NCBI RefSeq assembly: GCF_947631165.1
Contig: NZ_CANRKH010000016.1
Coordinates: forward strand, 1-64,000
Length of the DNA stretch: 64,000 nucleotides
Direction: 5' to 3'
From: an uncultured Dysosmobacter sp.
Lineage (GTDB): Bacteria > Bacillota > Clostridia > Oscillospirales > Oscillospiraceae
The notes under the pieces are model-generated. The model saw only the letters and a program-made list of their open reading frames with translations, had not been told where the DNA came from and searched no databases. A program made the translations under genes and the position numbers. Every line of letters begins with the position of its first letter. Position 1 is the stretch's first letter. Below, one piece after another: positions 50,897 to 57,156 of this stretch.

Positions 50897-51083
50897 GGCA
50901 CCAGTTTTTCAACCGGTAACAAAAGTTACAAATCGTTTTTCCGCTTTCCGGCAGTTCCGGACTGAGGAAAAACGGTCCAAGGCGCGCCTGCTGCGAGACA
51001 GTTGAGCACACGGGCGCGGACCGCCGGCGGGCGCGGCCAATCATGACCTGTCCGCGTGAAAAACAATATTCAGGAGGTATGTT

Positions 51084-52118
51084 TTGAAGCTGCAAAACTT
51101 ACAAAAAAGCCCCCGCACCCACCGGTGCTGCCGCCCCACGGTCCTGCTGGCGTTGCTGTTCGCCCTGGCCGCCGGGGCCGCCGCCACCGGCTGGGCTGAA
51201 GCCGTCTACGTCGTTACCGGCCTGGACGACGGGGCCATCGTTTTGGATGGGGCCGGGGAGGCCCCCGACCTGTCCTCCAAGATCCTGCATATCACCTCCG
51301 GCACCAAGGGCTACGACGTGAACCTGTCCTCCGGGCGGCCTGTCACGGTCCGCCATGGCGATGAGGTATATACTGCCAAGAGCAAGCGGGAGACCGTTTC
51401 CACGCTGCTGAAGCGGCTGGGCGTGGTCCCCAGCCCCCTGGAGGGCGTGGCGGTGGACGTGACCGACGCCGGACTGACCATCACAGTGGCGGAGGAGATC
51501 ACCTATTACGAGACCCTGACGGAGGAGGCCCCTTATGACACTGTCCGGGTTGCCAATCCCGAGATGAAAAAGGGAGAGGAAAAGGTGATCCAGGAGGGGA
51601 AGGACGGCGTGCGCACCTCCATCTATGAGATCACCTGGAGCAACGGCACCCAGATGTCCCGCCAGTTCGTGGAAGAGCTGGACAGCACCGCCGTGGATAA
51701 GATCGTGGAGTACGGGACCGCAGCCGCACCGGCCGCCGCGGCCGCGGAGCAGTCGCCCATTGCCAGCGTTTCCAAAAACGCCGACGGCAGCGGCGTGCTG
51801 ACGCTGAAGTCCGGCACGACCCTGCGCTTTTCCAGTGCCAAGACCATGACCGCCACCGCTTATACTGCCGGGTATGACGGTGCGGACTACACCACCGCCA
51901 CCGGCACGTTTGTCCGGGTCGGCACCGTGGCCGTGGATAAGAAGGTCATTCCCCTGGGGACCCGGATGTATATCGTCACCAACGACGGCATCGTCTACGG
52001 CATGGCTGTGGCGGAGGACACCGGCGTGCGGGGCAACAAGGTAGACCTGTATTACGACACCTATCAGCAGTGCATCAACTTCGGCCGAAGGAGCTGCACG
52101 GTGTATATCCTGGAGTAA
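51084..52118 (+). CDS. exported G5/3D-domain cell-wall protein (YabE/RpfB-like)
   Basis: Probably a peptidoglycan-acting enzyme of the YabE/resuscitation-factor group. The 344-residue protein has a signal/membrane segment (TVLLALLFALAAGAAATGWA), a DUF348-like segment (PVTVRHGDEVYTAKSKRETV, STLLKRLGVVPSPLEGV), a G5-type region (ITYYETLTEEAPYDTVRVAN, GEEKVIQEGKDGVRTSIYEI), and the C-terminal 3D domain (MTATAYTAG, GTVAVDKKVIPLGTRMYI, AEDTGVRGNKVDLYYDT) with the three catalytic-type Asp positions. The start is TTG at 51084, 6 bp after AGGAGG. The ATG at 51079 runs straight into a stop. Confidence 0.88.
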   Translation: MKLQNLQKSPRTHRCCRPTVLLALLFALAAGAAATGWAEAVYVVTGLDDGAIVLDGAGEAPDLSSKILHITSGTKGYDVNLSSGRPVTVRHGDEVYTAKSKRETVSTLLKRLGVVPSPLEGVAVDVTDAGLTITVAEEITYYETLTEEAPYDTVRVANPEMKKGEEKVIQEGKDGVRTSIYEITWSNGTQMSRQFVEELDSTAVDKIVEYGTAAAPAAAAAEQSPIASVSKNADGSGVLTLKSGTTLRFSSAKTMTATAYTAGYDGADYTTATGTFVRVGTVAVDKKVIPLGTRMYIVTNDGIVYGMAVAEDTGVRGNKVDLYYDTYQQCINFGRRSCTVYILE

Positions 52119-52136
52119 GCTCCCAAAACAGCAGAT

Positions 52137-52168
52137 ATGAGCGCCAGCCAAAACGGCTGGCGCTCATG
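52137..52168 (+). terminator. terminator of the 3D-domain gene, first of two identical copies
   Basis: ATGAGCGCCAGCC-AAAAC-GGCTGGCGCTCAT. The same 32 bp recur at 52370-52401. Confidence 0.75.
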
Positions 52169-52172
52169 AGAC

Positions 52173-52364
52173 TGTCGAAAAAGTGGCTATGCCACTTTTT
52201 CGAGAAAGCTACGGCCTGCCGCAGCGCACTCGCTGTCCGCCTGGGCGGACAACTCGCACGTTTGCAGGCCGAGATGTGTTTTTTCCGACGTACACGCCGC
52301 CGGAAAAAACAGATCAAAATTCTTTCGCGCCTGCGGGCGCGAACTCTGCGAGACTTTTTCGACA
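52173..52364. repeat. ~190 bp palindromic element between duplicated terminators
   Basis: TGTCGAAAAAGT (52173-52184) and ACTTTTTCGACA (52353-52364) are exact 12 bp terminal inverted repeats. Inside lie nested stems: GAAAAAGTGG/CCACTTTTTC, CGGCCTGC/GCAGGCCG enclosing GTCCGCC/GGCGGAC, TTTTTTCCG/CGGAAAAAA, and TCGCGCC/GGGCGCGA. It has no ORF of note, resembling a miniature inverted-repeat element. Confidence 0.65.
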
Positions 52365-52369
52365 AACTG

Positions 52370-52401
52370 ATGAGCGCCAGCCAAAACGGCTGGCGCTCAT
52401 G
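52370..52401 (-). terminator. terminator of the HAD gene, second identical copy
   Basis: Exact copy of the hairpin at 52137-52168, here just past the stop of the converging minus-strand gene. Confidence 0.75.
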
Positions 52402-52405
52402 CTTT

Positions 52406-53113
52406 TTACGTACTGGGGATCCCGTTATCTATGGCATGCAGAAGCTCCGGGAGCTGGGACAGGGCGGTGACGCGGTAGTCCGGGGCTATATCCGGGCGGC
52501 GGGGAGCGCCGTGGGGGTCGAACCAGCAGGTGCGGATGCCGGCGTTGAGACCGCCCCGGATGTCGGAGGTCAGGCTGTCGCCCACCAGCAGGGCCGCTTC
52601 CCGGGAAAAGCCAGGGATGGCAGCGAACACCGCCTGGAAAAAGGCGGGGCTGGGCTTGTCGAAGCCGATGGTCTCGGAGATGAAAATGCCTTTGAAATAC
52701 GGCTTGATGCCCGCGCTGTCCAGGCGGCGGTGCTGCACGGCGGCAGCGCCGTTGGAGACGATGTACAGGTCGTATTGGGGGGCCAGGGCTGCCAACAGCT
52801 CCGGCGCGCCGGGGATGAAGAGATGGCCCTCCGCCAGATGGCCTTCGTAGCGTTCACAGGTCTCCCGGGCGTCCCGGTCCAGCCCTAGTTCCGTGAACAG
52901 CAGCTCGAAGCGGCGGGTCAGCAGCTGGGGACGGGTCACTTTTCCCTCCTCCAGCAGCGCCCACTGGGCGGCGTTGATCTCGTGATAGCGGTCCAGCACC
53001 GCATTCCCGGCGGGGACGTGCATCTCCGTCAGGGCCTTGGTCAGGGCCGCCCGCTCCGCCCGGGCAAAGTCCAGCAGGGTATCGTCCAGATCGAAAAAAA
53101 TGGTTTTCAGCAT
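52406..53113 (-). CDS. HAD-superfamily phosphatase, YjjG-like nucleotidase
   Basis: A 235-residue HAD hydrolase. The four motifs are visible: FFDLDDTLLDF (nucleophile Asp), IVSNGAAAVQ, the Lys in GFDKPSPAFFQAVFA, and LLVGDSLTSDIRGGLNAGIR. The match of the cap region and GDSLTSDI is closest to YjjG-type 5'-nucleotidases that dephosphorylate pyrimidine or noncanonical nucleotides. The exact substrate is inferred. It is transcribed divergently from rsmA, with overlapping promoters. Confidence 0.88.
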   Translation of the reverse strand: MLKTIFFDLDDTLLDFARAERAALTKALTEMHVPAGNAVLDRYHEINAAQWALLEEGKVTRPQLLTRRFELLFTELGLDRDARETCERYEGHLAEGHLFIPGAPELLAALAPQYDLYIVSNGAAAVQHRRLDSAGIKPYFKGIFISETIGFDKPSPAFFQAVFAAIPGFSREAALLVGDSLTSDIRGGLNAGIRTCWFDPHGAPRRPDIAPDYRVTALSQLPELLHAIDNGIPST

Positions 53114-53139
53114 AAGACGCCTCCTGTTTCGGTAAAATC

Positions 53140-53169
53140 AGTATACCATAGCTTCGGAGGGCTTGGCAA
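53140..53169 (-). promoter_or_regulatory. promoter of the HAD phosphatase gene
   Basis: On the minus strand TTGCCA (53169-53164), 18 bp, TATACT (53145-53140). It overlaps the opposing rsmA promoter, so the two may compete. Confidence 0.55.
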
Positions 53170-53191
53170 GAGGAGCTGTTTTTGATATACT
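53163..53191 (+). promoter_or_regulatory. promoter of rsmA
   Basis: TTGGCA (53163-53168), 17 bp, TATACT (53186-53191), 25 bp before the ATG. Confidence 0.6.
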
Positions 53192-53215
53192 GAGGAACAC
53201 GAAAGGCGGGATAGC

Positions 53216-54073
53216 ATGAATCTCTGTGACTATCAGACCATCCGGGAGCTGCTGGGGCGGCACGGATTTCATTTTTCCAAGTCCCTGGGGCAGAATTTTT
53301 TGATCGATCCCCAGGTGCCGTATGATATCGCGGCATCGTCTCAGGCGGACGGGCGCTGCGGCGTGCTGGAGATCGGACCGGGCATCGGTCCTCTGACGGC
53401 GGAGCTGGCCCGGCGGGCGGGGAAGGTCGTTTCCGTGGAGCTGGACAAGTCCCTGCTGCCGGTATTGGCGGAGACCATGGCCCCCTATCCCAATGTGGAG
53501 ATCGTGTCCGGAGACGTGCTGAAGCTGGACCTGAACGCCCTGGCGGCGGAGAAGTTCCAGGGGCTGCGGCCCATCGTGTGCGCCAACCTGCCCTATAACA
53601 TCACCACGCCGGTGCTGACCAAGCTCGTGGAAACGCCCTGCTTTGAGACCATCACCGTGCTGATCCAAAAGGAGGTGGCCCAGCGGCTGGCGGCGGCCCA
53701 GGGGTCCGGGGACGGCGGGGCCTTCTCGGTGTTTTTGCAGTATCACATGGAGACGCAATATCTGTTCGACGTGCCGCGGGAGAAATTCCTGCCGGAGCCC
53801 AAGGTGACCTCTGCTGTGCTGCGGTGCGTCCGGCGGGCGCACCCCGCCGTGGAGGTGGAGGACGAGGCGTTTTTTTTCAAGGTGGCCCGGGGAGCGTTCC
53901 TGCTGCGGCGAAAGACCCTGGCCAACTCCCTGGCGGCGGCGCTGGGCATGGAAAAGGCCGCCGTGCAGGCGGCCATCGCGGACTGCAGCCTGCCCGCCGA
54001 CATCCGGGGCGAGCGGCTGACGCTGGAGGACTTCGCCCGGCTGGCGGAGCGGCTGGCAAAGGAGCGCCGCTGA
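53216..54073 (+). CDS. rsmA: 16S rRNA (adenine1518/1519-N6) dimethyltransferase
   Basis: KsgA/RsmA dimethylates two adenosines in helix 45 of 16S rRNA late in 30S assembly. The 285-residue protein has the SAM motif VLEIGPGIGPLTAELARRAG, the acidic SVELDKSLLPVL, and the catalytic NLPYNITTPVLTKL. The N-terminal KSLGQNFLIDPQV is typical. The ATG at 53216 follows GGCGGG. It is the only gene of its transcript here. Confidence 0.96.
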   Translation: MNLCDYQTIRELLGRHGFHFSKSLGQNFLIDPQVPYDIAASSQADGRCGVLEIGPGIGPLTAELARRAGKVVSVELDKSLLPVLAETMAPYPNVEIVSGDVLKLDLNALAAEKFQGLRPIVCANLPYNITTPVLTKLVETPCFETITVLIQKEVAQRLAAAQGSGDGGAFSVFLQYHMETQYLFDVPREKFLPEPKVTSAVLRCVRRAHPAVEVEDEAFFFKVARGAFLLRRKTLANSLAAALGMEKAAVQAAIADCSLPADIRGERLTLEDFARLAERLAKERR

Positions 54074-54137
54074 CCGCAAAGGGAATGCCCATTTCAGACC
54101 GGCGATGCTGCTCGGTTTTTCGGATGAATCGCCAGGT

Positions 54138-54301
54138 AGAACCTGTACCAATGGGGGAGGAATGCCGGATGGACGAGGAATTTTTCTGCCGATCAAGGCG
54201 TTATGACGCAGGAATACTTGGAGTATTCCAAGGAGAAACAACGCAGAGCGGCGGGAAAAGGACCGCTCAGACGGTGTGCTGCACCTATTGGTACGGGTTC
54301 T
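54138..54301. repeat. ~160 bp inverted-repeat element, copy 3 (GGACCCGTAT family)
   Basis: Terminal repeats AGAACCTGTACCAAT (54138-54152) and ATTGGTACGGGTTCT (54287-54301) match with one mismatch over 15 bp. Inside are the family blocks AATGCCGGATGGACGAGG, GACGCAGG, AAGGAGAAAC, GGCGGGAAAAGGACCGC and GACGGTGTGC. The central stem is GGAATACT/AGTATTCC. Confidence 0.7.
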
Positions 54302-54378
54302 TACAAAATACAGGATGACTGGATCATGGCAGCCATCCTGTATTTGGCTTATATGGAGGGCATGCATGGAACCGGAAG

Positions 54379-54465
54379 TCAGAAAATCCCTTTATTGTAT
54401 TTGAATTGGGCGTAAAGCATGAAGATCAGCCCCACGACAATACCGGCAAGGCAGATTTTTATCAC
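54379..54465 (-). CDS. possible 28-residue membrane peptide
   Basis: From a GTG at 54465 the minus strand reads IKICLAGIVVGLIFMLYAQF then KYNKGIF and stop. It looks like a single membrane helix with charged ends. There is no Shine-Dalgarno and the start is not ATG, so it may be chance or a relic of a longer gene. Kept only as a weak candidate. Confidence 0.2.
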   Translation of the reverse strand: MIKICLAGIVVGLIFMLYAQFKYNKGIF

Positions 54466-54584
54466 ACTTAGAGTAAAAGGGAAGTGGGAAACTCCCTTTT
54501 ATTTTTCGTGCTGCTCAATTATTTGAACTCCCGCCAAAATGACAAAAGAAACAGTCATCCTTTAGGGTGACCGTAAAATAAAAT

Positions 54585-54827
54585 TTAGCTCTGATTCAAA
54601 TCTGAGTTACCATCGAAAAAGTCAATAATAACCTTCTGACAATCCCGGCACAAATGGGAAACAACAGCAGATCCTTTCATAACTGATAATTTGGAAAGAA
54701 CGACGGCACCATCATAGAATTCTGCCCTACCGAATAACGTTCGTTTTTCACTTTTTATCCAGGAAATCTCCTGTGGGCTTTGAATCAGCCCCTTCTCCAT
54801 CTCTTGGCCACAGTATGGACATTGCAT
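54585..54827 (-). CDS. small zinc-ribbon protein (DUF6487-like)
   Basis: An 80-residue cytosolic protein. It has two cysteine pairs, CPYC (residues 3-6) and CRDC (about 61-64), and the motif MEKGLIQSPQEISWIKSEKR, which resembles small PF20097/DUF6487 zinc-ribbon proteins. The hydrophilic sequence has no membrane segment. The function is unknown. A minus-strand promoter lies 30 bp upstream, so it is an independent unit. AAGGATG at the start gives only a weak ribosome binding site. Confidence 0.75.
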   Translation of the reverse strand: MQCPYCGQEMEKGLIQSPQEISWIKSEKRTLFGRAEFYDGAVVLSKLSVMKGSAVVSHLCRDCQKVIIDFFDGNSDLNQS

Positions 54828-54856
54828 CCTTTATCACATCCGAATCTATAGACCTG

Positions 54857-54885
54857 ATTATAGCACAGTATATGTTGGAGTTCAA
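54857..54885 (-). promoter_or_regulatory. promoter of the small zinc-ribbon gene
   Basis: On the minus strand TTGAAC (54885-54880), 17 bp, TATAAT (54862-54857). Confidence 0.7.
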
Positions 54886-54959
54886 TCTACAAGTTGGTGA
54901 AATCGACGGAGTTTCATGCCGGCAGCACAAAAGGTAAAAGAAAGGTGGGAAATGTCCGC

Positions 54960-54988
54960 TTGCATTTCCCAGCGGAAGGTGGTATCCT
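54960..54988 (+). promoter_or_regulatory. promoter of the ZnuA-like gene
   Basis: TTGCAT (54960-54965), 17 bp, TATCCT (54983-54988), with a Fur/Zur-like box immediately downstream. Confidence 0.55.
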
Positions 54989-54995
54989 ATACATC

Positions 54996-55010
54996 TGAAA
55001 ATGATTCTCA
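54996..55010 (+). promoter_or_regulatory. Fur/Zur-family operator
   Basis: TGAAAATGATTCTCA matches 13 of 15 positions of the Fur-family 7-1-7 palindrome TGATAATNATTATCA. It sits at the expected transcription start of the metal-binding lipoprotein gene, which favours metal-dependent repression, most likely by Zur given the product. Confidence 0.75.
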
Positions 55011-55029
55011 AATTGAAAGAGGATGTATC

Positions 55030-56010
55030 GTGAAAAAAAGCTGCTTTGTACTGCTGCTGTGCCTTCTGCTGACGGGCTGCGGTCCGGCAGAGGCGCCGGC
55101 CCGGCCGGACCGGCCCCAGATCGTGGCCACGGTGTTCCCAGCCTATGACTTTGCCCGGGCCGTCTGCGGGGAGCTGGCGGACGTCCGCCTGCTGCTGCCG
55201 CCGGGGGCGGAGAGCCACTCCTATGAGCCTACGCCGGCGGATATCCTGGCAGTCCAGGACTGCGACCTGTTCATCTGCCTGGGTGGCGAATCCGACGCTT
55301 GGGTCGATACCATCCTCTCCGCGGTGGAGCCACGGGGAGAGGTGCTGCGGATGGTGGACTGTGTGGAGCTGCTGGAGGAGGAGACCGTGGAGGGGATGCA
55401 GGCCCAGCCGGGCCATGACCACAGCCACGATCACGACGAACATGACCATGAGGCGGAGGAGCATAGTCTGGGCCAGGTAGTGGGCATGGACGAGCATGTC
55501 TGGACCTCCCCCTGCAATGCCGCTGCCATTGTCCGGACTGTGGGCGGACGGATGGAGACTCTGGACCGCCCCAATGCGGCAGCCTACCGGGAAAACGCCG
55601 AGGCCTATGCTGGACAGATCGACGAGCTGGACCAGCGGTTTGCGGATCTCTTTGCGGCCCAGCCGGAGCGGACCATCGTATTTGGAGACCGGTTCCCGCT
55701 GCGGTACTTCGCCGAGGAATATGAACTGGACTACTATGCCGCGTTTCCTGGCTGCGGGACCCAGACAGAGCCGTCGGCGGCCACCATTGCCTATTTGACC
55801 GCCAAGGTGCGGGACGAGGGCATCCCAACGGTGTGGTATATCGAATTTTCCAACCATCTGGTGGCGGACAGCATCGCGGAAGCCACCGGGACCCAGACTG
55901 CCATGTTCCACACCTGCCACAATGTCTCCCGGCAGGAAATGGAGGCGGGAGCCACATATCTGTCCTTGATGGAGCAAAATTTTGTGTCTTTAAAACAATA
56001 TTTTGGATGA
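55030..56010 (+). CDS. zinc/manganese-type metal-binding lipoprotein (ZnuA-like)
   Basis: Solute-binding protein of a metal ABC transporter (cluster A-I). The 326-residue protein starts with GTG at 55030 after AGAGG. It has a lipobox LLLTGCG, the first ligand His in AESHSYEPTPAD, a His/Asp-rich loop (GHDHSHDHDEHDHE, about residues 124-137) typical of zinc binders, and DEHVWTSP. At the usual third His position it reads FGDRFPLRYF, as in a Firmicute subgroup, so the fourth ligand set may differ. No permease or ATPase gene lies beside it. The track start at 54916 is upstream of its own promoter. Confidence 0.88.
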   Translation: MKKSCFVLLLCLLLTGCGPAEAPARPDRPQIVATVFPAYDFARAVCGELADVRLLLPPGAESHSYEPTPADILAVQDCDLFICLGGESDAWVDTILSAVEPRGEVLRMVDCVELLEEETVEGMQAQPGHDHSHDHDEHDHEAEEHSLGQVVGMDEHVWTSPCNAAAIVRTVGGRMETLDRPNAAAYRENAEAYAGQIDELDQRFADLFAAQPERTIVFGDRFPLRYFAEEYELDYYAAFPGCGTQTEPSAATIAYLTAKVRDEGIPTVWYIEFSNHLVADSIAEATGTQTAMFHTCHNVSRQEMEAGATYLSLMEQNFVSLKQYFG

Positions 56011-56072
56011 TTTCCAGATTTGCCGGTAGATCTGCCTTTTATCAGAGGGATAGGATGGCTTTCTTATATGGC

Positions 56073-56297
56073 TCATTCTCCGGGACCGGGGTGGATGACT
56101 TTGCCCACGCTCCAAAAACGGGCGGCCTGCCGGGCCATTTCCAGCCGTTCCTCCGGGGTGCGGTAACGCAGCTCCGCCGTGTGGCAGCCGCAGTCCAGGC
56201 AGCTGACATACACGCACCAGCCGTCCTCGTCCTGGAGCATCCCGGCTCCGTGGCACAACGGACAGTCCAGCAGTTCGATGTTTTCAAAAGAGTCCAT
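56073..56297 (-). CDS. Lar-type zinc-ribbon protein
   Basis: A 74-residue protein resembling Lar restriction-alleviation family proteins (PF14354): LLDCPLCHGAGMLQDEDG followed by VYVSCLDCGCHTAELRY, giving two cysteine pairs (CPLC, CLDC) spaced as in that family. True Lar proteins modulate type I restriction in phages and prophages, and no restriction genes are near, so the function is open. Start at the ATG at 56297 with AGGAGAACAGGT upstream. The track start at 56468 is unsupported. It converges with the ZnuA-like gene. Confidence 0.75.
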   Translation of the reverse strand: MDSFENIELLDCPLCHGAGMLQDEDGWCVYVSCLDCGCHTAELRYRTPEERLEMARQAARFWSVGKVIHPGPGE

Positions 56298-56779
56298 ACC
56301 TGTTCTCCTGTTCTGAAATGGAAGTGCGGTCGTGCTGATTTTAGTGTACCACAACGGCGGAAAAAGAACAATGAAAACTTTGCCAGGATGCGGGAGGGAG
56401 CGGTACGAGAAATCCCCACCCGTACGGGTTGGGATCATGAGTGGAGCGGATTTTGATCCGACGAGCACCGGGGCAAGAAAAACACTTTTTTACTCGCCCC
56501 TCCGTCCTATCCGACCGCGAATCCAGCGGAGCGAATCGCGGTCGGAAGCGAAGAAAAAGCACGTCTGGCGTATGAAAAGGCCTTAAGGCCTTTTCATCGC
56601 CTTAGGGCTTTTTCTGAGCTGTACCAAGGCGATGAAAATACTTTTCCAGCCAAAAGGTTTGCCAAAGCCAAACCGAAGCCCAGCAAAGCGGGTTCGGTTT
56701 GGAAAGGAGGAGCAGCAGAATGAGCGCGCTCTGACTTTTGAAAAAAGTCGGAGCAAGCGATATGCCGCTTGCTCCGACG
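56298..56779 (-). other. 482 bp hairpin-rich gap before the tRNA-Ser pair
   Basis: No gene is supported. The region carries a series of stems: GACCGCGA/TCGCGGTC near 56512-56542, GAAAAGGCCTT/AAGGCCTTTTC near 56574-56595, CCAAACCGA/TCGGTTTGG near 56668-56702, and CGGAGCAAGC/GCTTGCTCCG near 56749-56776. The last lies where the tRNA transcript would end and could be its terminator. Confidence 0.5.
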
Positions 56780-56873
56780 TGGCGCGGAAGGAGGGATTTG
56801 AACCCTCGCGGCGTTTATTAGACACCCTACTCCCTTAGCAGGGGAGCCCCTTCGGCCTCTTGGGTACTTCCGC
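56780..56873 (-). tRNA. tRNA-Ser(GCT)
   Basis: On the minus strand GCGGAAG pairs with CTTCCGC. The anticodon arm CTCCC-CTGCTAA-GGGAG has anticodon GCT, a long variable arm typical of serine tRNA follows, then GAGGGTTCAAATCCCTC and an encoded CCA end. Reads AGC/AGU. Confidence 0.95.
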
Positions 56874-56890
56874 AGATCATATGAAAAAAG

Positions 56891-56978
56891 TGGCGGAGAG
56901 AGTGGGATTCGAACCCACGGATGCTTGCACATCGCCGGTTTTCAAGACCGGTTCCTTCAACCGCTCGGACATCTCTCC
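56891..56978 (-). tRNA. tRNA-Ser(TGA)
   Basis: On the minus strand GGAGAGA pairs with TCTCTCC. The anticodon arm CCGGT-CTTGAAA-ACCGG has anticodon TGA, followed by a long variable arm, the GTGGGTTCGAATCCCAC T arm and an encoded CCA. It reads UCA-type serine codons and is 17 bp upstream of tRNA-Ser(GCT) in the same transcript. Confidence 0.95.
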
Positions 56979-57020
56979 ACGAACCGGCAGGGGGGCCGCC
57001 GCCCCTCAAGCACCTGAAGT

Positions 57021-57050
57021 ATGATACCATATCCGCTCCGGGTTTGTCAA
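57021..57050 (-). promoter_or_regulatory. promoter of the two tRNA-Ser genes
   Basis: On the minus strand TTGACA (57050-57045), 18 bp, TATCAT (57026-57021). Confidence 0.7.
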
Positions 57051-57114
57051 TATCAATTTCCCATTCGTGAGGAACTTCGCGGCGGTCCCGCACCCGGGGC
57101 CGCCGGAGACACGA

Positions 57115-57144
57115 AAGCGGGAAGCCCAATCGGACTTCCCGCTT
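57115..57144 (-). terminator. terminator of the fprA operon
   Basis: AAGCGGGAAG pairs with CTTCCCGCTT across a 10 nt loop, 13 bp after the fprA stop on the minus strand. The T run is short. Confidence 0.65.
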
Positions 57145-57156
57145 CGGCGGATCGGA

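Larger units (their letters stand above)
50533..51083 (+). other. 551 bp region with terminator, repeat, promoter and long leader
   Basis: The region holds the copZ terminator (50542-50581), the repeat at 50586-50746, the promoter at 50868-50896 and a ~185 nt leader to the next gene. The leader is GC-rich with several possible stems, but no known riboswitch family was recognised. No credible gene is seen on either strand. Confidence 0.5.
52119..52405. other. intergenic filled by a bracketed palindromic element
   Basis: The whole 287 bp gap between converging genes consists of two identical terminators and an inverted-repeat element between them, listed separately. No gene is present. Confidence 0.6.
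54074..54584 (+). other. 511 bp gap holding a repeat and weak hairpins
   Basis: The gap contains the repeat at 54138-54301, a hairpin ACAGGATG/CATCCTGT near 54312-54342, and a short AAAAGGGA/TCCCTTTT stem near 54474-54500 that may end transcripts. The only possible gene is a 28-codon membrane peptide on the minus strand at 54379-54465. Confidence 0.5.

Noticed and set aside
50897-51083. Possible c-di-AMP (ydaO) riboswitch before the 3D-domain gene
   Set aside because: Such leaders often precede cell-wall hydrolase genes, but the conserved ydaO blocks are not visible in this leader.
50580-51095. 171-residue minus-strand ORF through the second ~160 bp repeat
   Set aside because: Part of its reading aligns with an ORF in the 54138 copy, but the 17940 copy has a stop in that frame and no start or ribosome binding site is shared. 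A structured DNA/RNA repeat explains the similarity better.
52137-52401. Two identical repeats with unique sequence between them as a minimal CRISPR
   Set aside because: Only two copies, the spacer is ~200 bp and self-complementary, the repeat is a terminator hairpin, and there are no cas genes.
56332-56586. 84-residue plus ORF with ADFDPTSTGARKTLF-like sequence
   Set aside because: It lies in hairpin-rich intergenic DNA, lacks a ribosome binding site and has low-complexity basic composition.
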